DNA of 64,000 bases from Bacillus sp. FJAT-29814 (lineage in GTDB: Bacteria; Bacillota; Bacilli; Bacillales; Cytobacillaceae). The translations under genes were made by a program, and so were the position numbers. Below the pieces are notes generated by a model, which saw only the letters and a list, made by a program, of their open reading frames with translations, had not been told where the DNA came from and did no database searches. This document shows, piece after piece, positions 42,105-50,617 of this stretch. Every line of letters begins with the position of its first letter. Position 1 is the stretch's first letter. The DNA is taken from NCBI RefSeq assembly GCF_001510715.1, contig NZ_LMTJ01000002.1, positions 124,001 to 188,000 of the forward strand, read 5' to 3'.

Positions 42105-43862
42105 ATGAAAACGAATAAGATCCTAGTTCCACTCTTAAGCGCAGCCATTCTGTTCCCGACTGCAATCAACGTTCATGCTAATCCTCAACAACCAGTTTCA
42201 GTAAAATCGGTTGAATTTGTTGGGATGCAAGCACCCGACACAGATGCGAAACGCTCATCCATGTATAGCGAAGCATCAGCTATTGTCACTTTAAACGATG
42301 GCACCCAAAAGATTGTGCCTTTAGAATATCATTCAATGGCACAACCTGGCGATGTCATTAATGGTAAGATTGTTGGTGCTGCTTATGATGTAAACGGAAA
42401 TTACATTACTGATAAAAATGGCAAGCCGATTACTTCGACCGCTCCAGATATGAATACCATTCTAAGTGTGAATGGTAAAAGCGGAAAATTATATATGCTG
42501 AATCACTTTGAAAGCATGCCGAAAAATGAAATTGGCAACGTGCCAAAAGCGATGTATTTAAATACGGTTGAACAGAATAAGAAAACGGGCGAAATGAAAA
42601 TAACTGATATTACACCGGTTGATTTTTCAGCAGATGGCGGACTTTGGACACCATGTGCCGGCGTTCTGTCGCCTTGGAATACCCATTTAGGCAGTGAAGA
42701 ATATGAGCCAAATGCCAGGGTACACGAGGCAAACCCGGAAAATTCAGACGTGACACAATTTGCCCGCAACTATTACCAAGACCCATCAGTGATTGGCAAT
42801 CCATACCTTTATGGATATACCACTGAGGTAAAAGTTCATCCAAATGGCGAAGCCAAAGCAGTCAAGCATCATAGCATGGGTCGCTTGTCATTTGAAAATG
42901 TAACCGTCGCACCAGATAATCGTACCGTATATTACGGAGATGACGGTTCGTATACGATGTCGTTCATGTACATTGCCGACAAAGCAAAGGATTTATCAGC
43001 TGGTACTTTATACGCGGCAAAATGGAAACAAACCAGTGACCAAAACGGCGGTGCTGCTGACATTGAATGGATTAAACTAGGGCATGCCAACGACCAAGAA
43101 ATTAAGGAAATGGCTCAAAACCTGAAATTTAGTGATATTTTTGAAACAACAAATGATGCCGCCTATGCACAAGCAAACGGCTTTAAACAGGTAAAAGCTG
43201 CAGGCAATCTCGAATGGCTGAAGGTAAAACCTGGAATGGAAAAAGCAGCAGCATTTTTGGAATCCCGCCGTTACGGTGCTCTTCTCGGGGCAACAGCGGA
43301 GTTTAATAAGATGGAAACTCTCACGTTTAACAAGGCCGATAATAAAATTTATATGGCGATGTCCTATATTGAAAAGGGAATGACCAAAAATCCAACTGAT
43401 CCAGCTGATGATATTCAATTGCCAAAGCTCAGTGCTGGTGCCATCTATGAAATGGATCTGGCAGCCGGACAAAAAGATCGTGACGGGCGCCCTATTGATA
43501 GTGATTATGTGGTAACCAAAATGTCAGGACTCATTACAGGTGAAGACTTAGCTGTTAAGGATGCAGACGGAAATAGAGCCAATCCTGATAAGATTGCGAA
43601 CCCGGACAATATTGTTTTCTCTGAAAAATATCGCACGTTATTTATTGCTGAAGATAGTAACATGCATACCAATAATTTTGGCTGGGCTTATAATGTCGAT
43701 ACTAAGAAGCTATCCCGGATTATCTCTGCCCCGGATGGCGGTGAAGTAACCGGCCTCCAAGCCGTTGATGAATTAAATGGCAAATCCTATCTCATGGTTG
43801 GATCACAAAACCCTGGCAACATTGGTTATATCGATTTAACTTCATTAAGCGCAAAAGAGTAA
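42105..43862 (+). CDS. PhoX-type secreted alkaline phosphatase (DUF839)
   Basis: 585-aa exported protein with a signal peptide (1-25, cut near VHA-NP). The PhoX/DUF839 pattern is clear: GLWTPCAGVLSPWNTHLGSE (~180-200), YGYTTEVKVHP, KHHSMGRLSFENV, YYGDDG, DNIVFSEKYRTLFIAED and a final propeller segment EVTGLQAV. PhoX enzymes use Ca and Fe to release phosphate from esters; close relatives without proven activity exist. GGGAGGAAG precedes the ATG. Pho-box-like repeats upstream suggest induction by phosphate starvation. Confidence 0.8.
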   Translation: MKTNKILVPLLSAAILFPTAINVHANPQQPVSVKSVEFVGMQAPDTDAKRSSMYSEASAIVTLNDGTQKIVPLEYHSMAQPGDVINGKIVGAAYDVNGNYITDKNGKPITSTAPDMNTILSVNGKSGKLYMLNHFESMPKNEIGNVPKAMYLNTVEQNKKTGEMKITDITPVDFSADGGLWTPCAGVLSPWNTHLGSEEYEPNARVHEANPENSDVTQFARNYYQDPSVIGNPYLYGYTTEVKVHPNGEAKAVKHHSMGRLSFENVTVAPDNRTVYYGDDGSYTMSFMYIADKAKDLSAGTLYAAKWKQTSDQNGGAADIEWIKLGHANDQEIKEMAQNLKFSDIFETTNDAAYAQANGFKQVKAAGNLEWLKVKPGMEKAAAFLESRRYGALLGATAEFNKMETLTFNKADNKIYMAMSYIEKGMTKNPTDPADDIQLPKLSAGAIYEMDLAAGQKDRDGRPIDSDYVVTKMSGLITGEDLAVKDADGNRANPDKIANPDNIVFSEKYRTLFIAEDSNMHTNNFGWAYNVDTKKLSRIISAPDGGEVTGLQAVDELNGKSYLMVGSQNPGNIGYIDLTSLSAKE

Positions 43863-43886
43863 TTCAATCTCCTATTTAACTAAATT

Positions 43887-43912
43887 CCCCCCTATTCATT
43901 TATTTAGGGGGG
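43887..43912 (+). terminator. Terminator of phoX-type gene
   Basis: CCCCCCTA and TAGGGGGG form a perfect 8-bp stem with a ten-base loop, followed by CTTTTTT. Confidence 0.85.
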
Positions 43913-43919
43913 CTTTTTT

Positions 43920-44042
43920 CTATGCAATTTGCTTTTTCCCACTTAAATATCTTGCACAAAACACTGTGAAAGTAAGAATGACAAATGACACTATTACACC
44001 GACAAACGATGCCAGGATAGGCTGTTGGACACGTAGATAAGC
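43920..44042 (-). pseudogene. Possible 3' remnant of a membrane protein gene
   Basis: One frame encodes VNAYLRVQQPILASFVG, then a hydrophobic stretch (VIVSFVILTFTVFCARYL) and SGKKQIA before a stop. It has a stop just upstream and no start codon or ribosome site. It looks like the final membrane helix of a lost transporter or acyltransferase. Weak evidence. Confidence 0.25.
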
Positions 44043-44043
44043 A

Positions 44044-45966
44044 TTAACTTATGTCCAACCAAGTTTCCATCACTGTTTCCAGTTCTTCAGTCAAGGCTTG
44101 TTTCCTTTCGTACAGCCTTCCAAGCTCCTCATAATCCAGTTGGCCCTTGCCCATGGCTACATCCAGCTCGCTCATTTCTTTTTCGAGATTTTGAATCCTT
44201 GCCAGCACCTCAGCCTCTGTCACTTCCGGCTTCACTGCCGAATTTTTGTCTTTTTGTTTCTTTTCAGATTTTTCAACAGTCTTTTTAGGTTCCACCGGCT
44301 TGATTACCTTCGCCTTCTCAGCCTTATAATAATCGAAATTTCCCAAATAGCTTTTCAGGCCGTAATCCTCGACAGCAATCACCCGTTCACCAATTTTATT
44401 AATAAAATAGCGGTCATGCGAGATAAAAAAGATGGTTCCTTTAAAATCCTCAAGCGCTTCCTCGAGCGTTTCGATGGAATCGATATCGAGGTGATTTGTC
44501 GGCTCATCGAGGATCAATAAATTAATATCCTGATACAGGAGCATCCCGAGCTTTAGCCTGATTCGCTCTCCCCCGGACAAATGCTTCACTTTTTTGAAGA
44601 CGCTGTTTTTATAAAACATGAATTTGGACAGATATTCGCGGGCCTTGCCCTCAAGAATCGAAATCCCCTCCCGGAAAGTCTCCAGCACGGTAAGCTCTTC
44701 ATTGTCAAACGTAATCTTCTGCGGCAAATAGGCCGCCATTACATTAGCGCCCAATTCGACTACTCCGGCATCCGGCTGCTCTTCCCCCAGCAGCATTTTT
44801 AAAAACGTGGTTTTCCCGCTGCCATTTGGACCGATAAGACCCACTCTTTCACAGTACTGAATCAGTACTTTTGCACCCCTAAATATCACTTTATCCCCAT
44901 AGGTCTTCGACAGCCCGACAGCCTTGATGGTTTCATTCCCCGACCGCTCTGCCGTTTTAAAATCTAATCTCATATTTCGCCGTTCGAACTTCGGCTTATC
45001 TACCCGATCCAATTTATCTAACCTTTTCTGTATACTGGCCGCTCGTCTAAAGAATTTGTCATTTCCGCCGCGCATTGCCCAATCGCGCAAATCCTTTACT
45101 GTCTGTTCCATCGAATTGATTTTCTTTTGCTGCTCCCTGAAATGCTCGAATTGAATCCGCATATTCTCTTCTTTTTGACTAACAAAGGACGAATAGTTCC
45201 CTTTGTAAGCGATGGATTTCATATCCTCGATTTCGACAATTTTATTTACGACATTATCGAGAAAATAACGGTCATGGGAAACGATTATGACAATACCCTT
45301 ATAGGTCTTTAAATAGCCCTCAAGCCACTCAATTGCCTCCATGTCCAAATGGTTAGTCGGCTCATCCAGCAGCAGAATGTCCGGATTGTGAATCAACAGC
45401 TTGCCAAGCACAACGGTCGTCTTCTCCCCGCCGCTTAATAAATCAAACTCCTTGTTCAAAAAGCTTTCTGAAAACTGAAGCCCAGTGCAAACCCTGCTCA
45501 GCTTTTCTTCACGGTCATATCCGCCCTTTGCTTCAAATTGTTGTACGAGATTGCTGTATTTATTCAAGGCTTTTTCAAGTGCCTCACCCTCAAGCACTTG
45601 CATTTGCTGTTCCAGTTCCCGCATTTGAGATTCAATCCCGTCCACTTCCTCAAAAGCCAGGTTTAAAACATCAATAACCTTCATGCCTTCCAGATAGACT
45701 GGCGTTTGTTCAAGATAGGCCCTAGTAGCTCCTCGCGGCAAATGGATCAACCCCTCATCATAGCCATAGCTTGAGGTTTGCGGGTATCCCGGGTAATAGT
45801 GCATATGTTCCACACCGGCAATTAGTTTGAGAATCGTGCTTTTTCCGCTTCCGTTTGCACCGACAATGCCGATCTTGTCTCCTTCATATGCTTCAAACGT
45901 GATATTTTCAACAACGAGCGTAGCCTCCATAAATTTTTTCACGCCCATTAACTTTAATTCCAACAT
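44044..45966 (-). CDS. ABC-F family ATPase
   Basis: 640-aa soluble protein with two ABC domains and no membrane part. Walker A motifs are GANGSGKST (~36) and GPNGSGKTT (~380), signatures LSGGEKTTV and LSGGERIRL, Walker B motifs ILLLDEPTNHLD twice. The inter-domain linker is basic and helical (~250-320), and a C-terminal coiled-coil tail with KKTVEKSEKKQKD follows. ABC-F proteins act on the ribosome, including antibiotic protection factors. The first domain has an unusual insertion (HMHYYPGYPQTSSYGYDEG). An attenuator-like leader upstream suggests antibiotic-inducible expression. Confidence 0.82.
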   Translation of the reverse strand: MLELKLMGVKKFMEATLVVENITFEAYEGDKIGIVGANGSGKSTILKLIAGVEHMHYYPGYPQTSSYGYDEGLIHLPRGATRAYLEQTPVYLEGMKVIDVLNLAFEEVDGIESQMRELEQQMQVLEGEALEKALNKYSNLVQQFEAKGGYDREEKLSRVCTGLQFSESFLNKEFDLLSGGEKTTVVLGKLLIHNPDILLLDEPTNHLDMEAIEWLEGYLKTYKGIVIIVSHDRYFLDNVVNKIVEIEDMKSIAYKGNYSSFVSQKEENMRIQFEHFREQQKKINSMEQTVKDLRDWAMRGGNDKFFRRAASIQKRLDKLDRVDKPKFERRNMRLDFKTAERSGNETIKAVGLSKTYGDKVIFRGAKVLIQYCERVGLIGPNGSGKTTFLKMLLGEEQPDAGVVELGANVMAAYLPQKITFDNEELTVLETFREGISILEGKAREYLSKFMFYKNSVFKKVKHLSGGERIRLKLGMLLYQDINLLILDEPTNHLDIDSIETLEEALEDFKGTIFFISHDRYFINKIGERVIAVEDYGLKSYLGNFDYYKAEKAKVIKPVEPKKTVEKSEKKQKDKNSAVKPEVTEAEVLARIQNLEKEMSELDVAMGKGQLDYEELGRLYERKQALTEELETVMETWLDIS

Positions 45967-46059
45967 GATAAATTCCCACTTTCATCCATAATATGGGTCA
46001 TGCCTTTATGGACAGGGCAAAGAAGCACTTCCAATACTATTATTTTTTAGAATAAAAAA

Positions 46060-46344
46060 GACCGTAAGAAGATGGATTCCTCTTACAGTCCAAAAATTCA
46101 GCATGAGTATAATTGCCTGCGTTAAATTGGCGACTCATAAAAATGTGCCTTCAATACAGGGTTAATCAACGGTCATCTCGAATTCAGTAAAGTAAGTTGC
46201 CTTCTATATTGCCTGATTCCATATGAGCATGACAAATAAACCTAACTAAAGTTAGGAAAAATGCGCTCAATACAAAATCGATATTAATTTTTGAAAAATT
46301 AATATTGGCAATTAGATGGTTCCATAAACTACCTTACCTCCTCC
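46060..46344 (-). promoter_or_regulatory. Attenuator-like leader of the ABC-F gene
   Basis: Reading the - strand: GGAGGAGG (46337-46344), an eight-codon ORF, a near-perfect 12-bp AT hairpin (46281-46305) covering its stop codon, a CCTAAC/GTTAGG hairpin (46241-46256), an ATGAGT/ACTCAT pair (about 46102-46137), and a terminator GACTGTAAGA/TCTTACGGTC followed by TTTTTT (46060-46090). The ABC-F start is about 95 bases further. This layout is that of ribosome-mediated attenuation; details are inferred. Confidence 0.65.
46299..46325 (-). CDS. Putative leader peptide MEPSNCQY
   Basis: Eight codons and TAA. AAGG lies six bases and GGAGGAGG 11 bases before the ATG. The stop codon lies inside the stem of the following hairpin, so a stalled ribosome would prevent that hairpin from forming. 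Too short to test by composition. Confidence 0.5.
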   Translation of the reverse strand: MEPSNCQY

Positions 46345-46403
46345 GCAAATTTCCTTAATTATCACATATTTCCATCGATTTGTAAAATATTTTTACAGCA
46401 AAA

Positions 46404-46426
46404 AAGCCTTTCGCTAGGAAAGGCTT
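46404..46426 (-). terminator. Terminator of the NlpC/P60 gene
   Basis: AAGCCTTTC and GAAAGGCTT form a perfect 9-bp stem with a five-base loop; on the - strand it is followed by TTTTTTGC. Confidence 0.85.
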
Positions 46427-46439
46427 CTTACAATCATCC

Positions 46440-47603
46440 TTATTGTAATACTCTTCTCGCATTTGTAAACTTAGCTGGATTAAAGCCGGCAATTTTGACA
46501 ACATCGCCTGTTTGCGGTGCATGGATATATAGTCCACCGCCAATGTAAATGCCGACATGGTAAGCTGGGCTGCCTCTAAAGACTAAATCTCCCGGCTGTA
46601 CTTCATTAAGAGAGACGGCTGTTCCAACTCTTTGCTGGGCGCTTGAAACCCTAGGAAGGCTGATGCCTGCCGCATTTCTAAACACATAAGAAGTGAATCC
46701 GGAGCAGTCAAATCCTGCTGGCGTAGATCCGCCCCAAACATATGGTACACCTAAGAATTGCTTAGCATAAGAAATGATAGCATCTGCTGACGCAGAGGCT
46801 GGTACATTCACAGGAATCGATGGTGCCGGCTTTGAAGAACTTCCACTGGAAGACTGTTGAGTTGCACGCTGTTGTGCTGCACGCTCTTGCGCTGCACGCT
46901 GTTCAGCCAAGCGAGCCTGGCGCGCTGCCTCTTCCCGGGCAATTCGTTCTTGGCGGTCTCTTTCTTCTTGAGCTGCAAATTCAGTTTCCAAGTTTGATAG
47001 TTCACTTTGCTTTTCTGCTAATATTCTTTCAGCTTTACTCTTATCTTCTTCAATTTTCTTCTGCTCAGCAGCAAGTTGTTCCTTATTCTTGTTTAAGTCC
47101 GCTAACTCAGTTTGCAATTTTTCCTTTGCTGCTTCTAAAGCCTGTTGCTTTTCTTTTAAACTATTCAGCATATCAGTATCTTTTTCGATAATCATCGAAA
47201 TCGCACTGAAACGAGTTAAAAACTGGGATAGGTCATTCGATGTAAGCAAAAATTCAGCATAGGTAGCAACGGACGTTTTTCCTTCTGCCTGAATACTCTT
47301 TAATCTTTCGGAATATATCTCTTTATGTGTATCTAAATCTTTCTGGGCCTGTTCGATTTCAACCTTAGCTTGTTCAATTTTCACCTGTTGTCCCTGGATT
47401 TGCTCATTTAATTTTTGAACCTTATCCATTGCTATGGTGATTCGGTTGCCCAATTGTTGTAATTGTGTTTCAATGTCTTCAACTTGTGCCTTTTGTTCTT
47501 CAATTTGACTCTTCTGAATTCGCTCTGCGTATGTAGGTGTTGTTATTTGAAACATGCTGGCAAGTACGGCAGCTGATATGGTATATTTAATAAATTTTTT
47601 CAT
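46440..47603 (-). CDS. CwlO-like secreted peptidoglycan DL-endopeptidase
   Basis: 387-aa exported hydrolase. Signal peptide 1-26 (cut near TYA-ER), a long coiled coil (~28-225), an Ala/Gln/Ser-rich linker, then an NlpC/P60 domain (~265-387) with catalytic Cys in GGSTPAGFDCSGFTSYVF and His in YHVGIYIGGG plus the polar third residue in LYIHAPQTG. CwlO in B. subtilis has the same layout and cuts gamma-D-Glu-mDAP bonds during growth; it needs FtsEX. A perfect WalR-type repeat lies 98 bases upstream, as for cwlO. Strong GAGGAG site before ATG. Confidence 0.82.
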   Translation of the reverse strand: MKKFIKYTISAAVLASMFQITTPTYAERIQKSQIEEQKAQVEDIETQLQQLGNRITIAMDKVQKLNEQIQGQQVKIEQAKVEIEQAQKDLDTHKEIYSERLKSIQAEGKTSVATYAEFLLTSNDLSQFLTRFSAISMIIEKDTDMLNSLKEKQQALEAAKEKLQTELADLNKNKEQLAAEQKKIEEDKSKAERILAEKQSELSNLETEFAAQEERDRQERIAREEAARQARLAEQRAAQERAAQQRATQQSSSGSSSKPAPSIPVNVPASASADAIISYAKQFLGVPYVWGGSTPAGFDCSGFTSYVFRNAAGISLPRVSSAQQRVGTAVSLNEVQPGDLVFRGSPAYHVGIYIGGGLYIHAPQTGDVVKIAGFNPAKFTNARRVLQ

Positions 47604-47700
47604 TACAAAATCTCCTCTTGTAACTTATCTTTTTTTCACTCGTCTAATATATTAATAGTTTATATGCCAATTCGTCGAAACACAATGAATGTGTCGGATT

Positions 47701-47717
47701 TGTAATACAATTGTAAT
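47701..47717 (+). promoter_or_regulatory. WalR (YycF) box
   Basis: TGTAAT-ACAAT-TGTAAT, a perfect match to the WalR direct repeat TGTWAH-N5-TGTWAH. It lies 98 bases upstream of the CwlO-like start, though on the opposite strand to the gene. cwlO is a known WalR target in B. subtilis. Confidence 0.6.
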
Positions 47718-47828
47718 TTAATGTTGAAAAATATTACAAAAAATCGACAACTTCCCTCTTGCATCATGTAAATGTAATACATGTCAATTTTGTGACAGAA
47801 ACCTTGGTTGTCCTATGTATCAACAAAA

Positions 47829-47861
47829 GAAGCAGGAACCTCAGCACAAGGTTCCTGCTTC
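47829..47861 (-). terminator. Terminator of aminotransferase gene
   Basis: GAAGCAGGAACC and GGTTCCTGCTTC form a perfect 12-bp stem with a nine-base loop, with T-rich flanks on both strands. It lies about 50 bases after the aminotransferase stop and belongs to the GAAGCAGG group. Confidence 0.8.
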
Positions 47862-47909
47862 ATTTTTCGACATTTTCACGTTTAATGTCGCTTTTTCTAC
47901 TAAAATCTT

Positions 47910-49097
47910 TTACTCTTTTGTTACAACGGCTGCCCCTTGAAGAAAGCTCTGAATCTTTTCAGCAGCTTTCGCCAATCTTTCAGGAGATTGAACCAGTGCC
48001 ATCCTGACATAGCCTTCCCCTTGGGTTCCAAACGCATCGCCAGGGACCACCGCCACTCCCGCTTTCTCGATTAATTTAAAGGCAAATTGCCGTGATGTCC
48101 ATCCGGAAGGGATTTTTGCCCAAACAAACATTGTGGCCGGTGACTTTGCCACCTTCCAGCCACCCTTTTCAAGCCCGGCAAGTAAAACATCCCTACGGTT
48201 TTCGTATTCATTCAACTGTTTTCGGAGCACATTGTAATCCGACGTAAGCGCGGTGACTGCCGCCATTTGAATCGGATAAAATACCCCGTAATCAATATTG
48301 GACTTAAATGAAGCCAGTATCCTTAAGGCTTCCTCGTTGCCGACAGCGTAACCAATCCGGCAGCCGGCCATATTAAAGGTTTTTGACAATGAATTGAATT
48401 CAATCCCAACTTCCTTTGCCCCCGTAACCGACATGAAGCTAATTTGCGGATTTTCGTCATAAATCAGCTCTGAGTAAGCAAAATCATGAATGACAAGAAT
48501 ATTATACTTTTTGGCAAATTCAACTACCTCTTCAAAAAATTCTTCACTTGCCAAAGCCGTTACCGGATTTCCCGGATAACTGATGATCATCATCTTTGTT
48601 TTATGTAAAACCTCCACTGGGATTTCACTCAATTTCGGCAAATATCCGTTTTTCTCCAATAACGGCATCGGATAAATGGTGCCGCCAGCAATCATCACCC
48701 CATGCTCGTAAATGGGATAGCCTGGGTCTGGGACAAGGACATAATCCCCGGGGTCAATCATCGCCATCGCCAAATGGGCCAGCCCATCCTGGGAACCCAT
48801 TAGCTGTAATATTTCCGTTTCAGGAACAAGCTCTATTCCATAACGTTGCTTGTAAAAATAAGCGACTGCCTCGTTAAACTTGTCAATTCCCTTCAAAGTA
48901 TAACCATATTTCGTTGTATCCCTGCTAAATTGTACCAGCGTATCGACAACATTAGCGGGTGGCGGCATGTCCGGACAGCCGACACTTAAATCAATCACAT
49001 CCATGCCCTTTTTAATTGCCTCGCTTTTCTTATTTGCTAACTCGGTAAAAATACTTGTCGCCATGTTTTGGGTTTTTTTCGATCCAACAATCTTCAT
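47910..49097 (-). CDS. Class I/II aminotransferase (LL-DAP aminotransferase-like)
   Basis: 395-aa PLP enzyme of fold type I. Pieces seen are DLSVGCPDMPPP, MGSQDGLAHLAMAMIDPGDY, the substrate/cofactor region DFAYSELIYD, the PLP lysine in SLSKTFNMAGCRIGY (~236) and RMALVQSPERL near the end. The MGSQDGLAHLA and DPGYPIYEHGV segments are characteristic of the group annotated as LL-diaminopimelate aminotransferase, but alanine/aromatic transaminases share much of this. AAGGTGA precedes the ATG. No lysine-pathway genes are adjacent. Confidence 0.7.
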   Translation of the reverse strand: MKIVGSKKTQNMATSIFTELANKKSEAIKKGMDVIDLSVGCPDMPPPANVVDTLVQFSRDTTKYGYTLKGIDKFNEAVAYFYKQRYGIELVPETEILQLMGSQDGLAHLAMAMIDPGDYVLVPDPGYPIYEHGVMIAGGTIYPMPLLEKNGYLPKLSEIPVEVLHKTKMMIISYPGNPVTALASEEFFEEVVEFAKKYNILVIHDFAYSELIYDENPQISFMSVTGAKEVGIEFNSLSKTFNMAGCRIGYAVGNEEALRILASFKSNIDYGVFYPIQMAAVTALTSDYNVLRKQLNEYENRRDVLLAGLEKGGWKVAKSPATMFVWAKIPSGWTSRQFAFKLIEKAGVAVVPGDAFGTQGEGYVRMALVQSPERLAKAAEKIQSFLQGAAVVTKE

Positions 49098-49197
49098 CTA
49101 TATCACCTTTTGTTTTATAGGATTTCCTTTTTCAATTTTATCATAATTTTCAAAATTGAAGCGTGAATCGAGTTTTATAAAGCATGCATATATAAAA

Positions 49198-49218
49198 AGA
49201 GCCCAAATGATGGGCTCT
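49198..49218 (-). terminator. Terminator of CysJ-like gene
   Basis: AGAGCCCA and TGGGCTCT form a perfect 8-bp stem with a five-base loop; TTTTTATAT follows on the - strand. Confidence 0.8.
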
Positions 49219-49238
49219 CCATTTTATATATGGTCTAT

Positions 49239-50414
49239 TTAATATACGTCACGCAGATAACGGCCTTGCTTTTGCATATCTTTTAGATACGCTTCAGCCG
49301 CGTCGCGGTCCATCGAACCTTCTTTTTCGATAAGGGTGATAAGGGCATCATTGACGTCTTTTGCCATACGTTCCTTATCTCCACAAACAAAGAAATAAGC
49401 TCCATTTTCAATCCACTCAAATAATTCTTTACTGTGTTCAAGCATTTTATGCTGAACATATACTTTTTGATCAGTATCACGGGAGAAAGCGGCATCAATT
49501 CTGGTTAACACACCATCTTGCTGATATTGCTCCAGCTCATTTTGGTAAAGAAAATCAGTCGCTGCATGCTGGTCTCCAAAAAATAACCATGACCTGCCGG
49601 CCGCTTTATTTACGGCACGTTCCTGGATAAAGGAACGAAATGGCGCGATGCCTGTCCCTGGTCCAACCATGATGATATCCTTGTCTTGCGATTCCGGCAA
49701 ATGGAAATGTTTATTAGCTTGAACATAAACCGGAAGCGTATCGCCTTCCCTAACACGTTCAGCACATAAAACCGAACACACTCCCTTTCGGTCACGGCCG
49801 TGAGAAGTATAGCGTACAGCACCAATCGTCAAGTGCACCTCATCAGGATTAGCGGCAATGCTGCTGGCAATCGAATAGAGACGAGGCGTCATTTTTCTTA
49901 ACATCGAGACGATTTCTTGGGCAGAAGCTTTCCATGGGCCAAAATCCCGTAACATATCAAGCAAATCACGGCCATAGCAATATTCCTTCAATTGGTCGGC
50001 ATTTTCAACCAGTACAAGCTTTTGCAGCTCTTCATTTTCTGTAAACGCAGCAGCCTGTTGTAAAATCTTCTTTGAAATCAATGTAATCTCAGTATAGTTT
50101 GTCAGCGCTTCCTTAAGGGACAGAGCCTCTCCCTGCTTCCCTACAGTTACAACCGTTTCTTCCTCCCATCCCATTTCCTTAAGAATGGAAGCAACAAGTT
50201 CCGGATCATTAGATGGGACAATGCCGAGCGCATCACCTGGATTATATGAAAGACCTGAGTCTTTTAATGATAACTCAATATGTCTTGTTTCCTTACTGGA
50301 GCAAGCGCCATTTAAATTAATATTTTTTAGGACCTTCGCTTGAAAGGGATTGGTTCTTGAATATGGCGGTTTGTCACTTTTGGTATTTTTCGGGTTTTCC
50401 AGTGTTAGTTGCAT
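49239..50414 (-). CDS. CysJ-like flavoprotein reductase without flavodoxin domain
   Basis: 391-aa protein. ATG at 50414 has GGAGG eight bases upstream. It corresponds to the C-terminal two thirds of the sulfite reductase flavoprotein: FAD-binding domain with the CPR-type helical insert, RLYSIASS (FAD), GVCSVLC, and an NADPH domain with GPGTGIAPFRSFIQER, FFGDQHAATDFLY and the C-terminal YLRDVY. The usual N-terminal flavodoxin (~200 residues) is absent, and no cysI is nearby. It may donate electrons via a separate flavodoxin or to a different oxidoreductase. Starts cleanly, so not a simple truncation. Confidence 0.75.
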   Translation of the reverse strand: MQLTLENPKNTKSDKPPYSRTNPFQAKVLKNINLNGACSSKETRHIELSLKDSGLSYNPGDALGIVPSNDPELVASILKEMGWEEETVVTVGKQGEALSLKEALTNYTEITLISKKILQQAAAFTENEELQKLVLVENADQLKEYCYGRDLLDMLRDFGPWKASAQEIVSMLRKMTPRLYSIASSIAANPDEVHLTIGAVRYTSHGRDRKGVCSVLCAERVREGDTLPVYVQANKHFHLPESQDKDIIMVGPGTGIAPFRSFIQERAVNKAAGRSWLFFGDQHAATDFLYQNELEQYQQDGVLTRIDAAFSRDTDQKVYVQHKMLEHSKELFEWIENGAYFFVCGDKERMAKDVNDALITLIEKEGSMDRDAAEAYLKDMQKQGRYLRDVY

Positions 50415-50568
50415 AATTTTAACCTCCAAAAGTTATATATACATAGGATAGCACAGCATAAGCATAACAGATGTGTAATTTGACACACAACAGACAAATA
50501 AATGTAATTCATGGCGGCAAATATTGTCCCTCTCAGTTTTAACATTTTAGCCTTTTTTAAGCAAAAAA

Positions 50569-50602
50569 AAAATCCGCTTTTCCTCAGGGAAACGCGGATT
50601 TT
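50569..50602 (-). terminator. Terminator of pstS1
   Basis: AAAATCCGC and GCGGATTTT form a 9-bp stem, extended by partial pairing in the loop (TTTTCC/GGGAAA), with T-runs on both strands. It starts 16 bases after the pstS1 stop. Confidence 0.8.
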
Positions 50603-50617
50603 TTGCTTTTTTATTGC

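Noticed and set aside
46355-46558. 67-codon frame on the - strand after the NlpC/P60 catalytic region
   Set aside because: Overlaps the end of the CwlO-like gene in another frame and runs through its terminator; composition is not coding-like.
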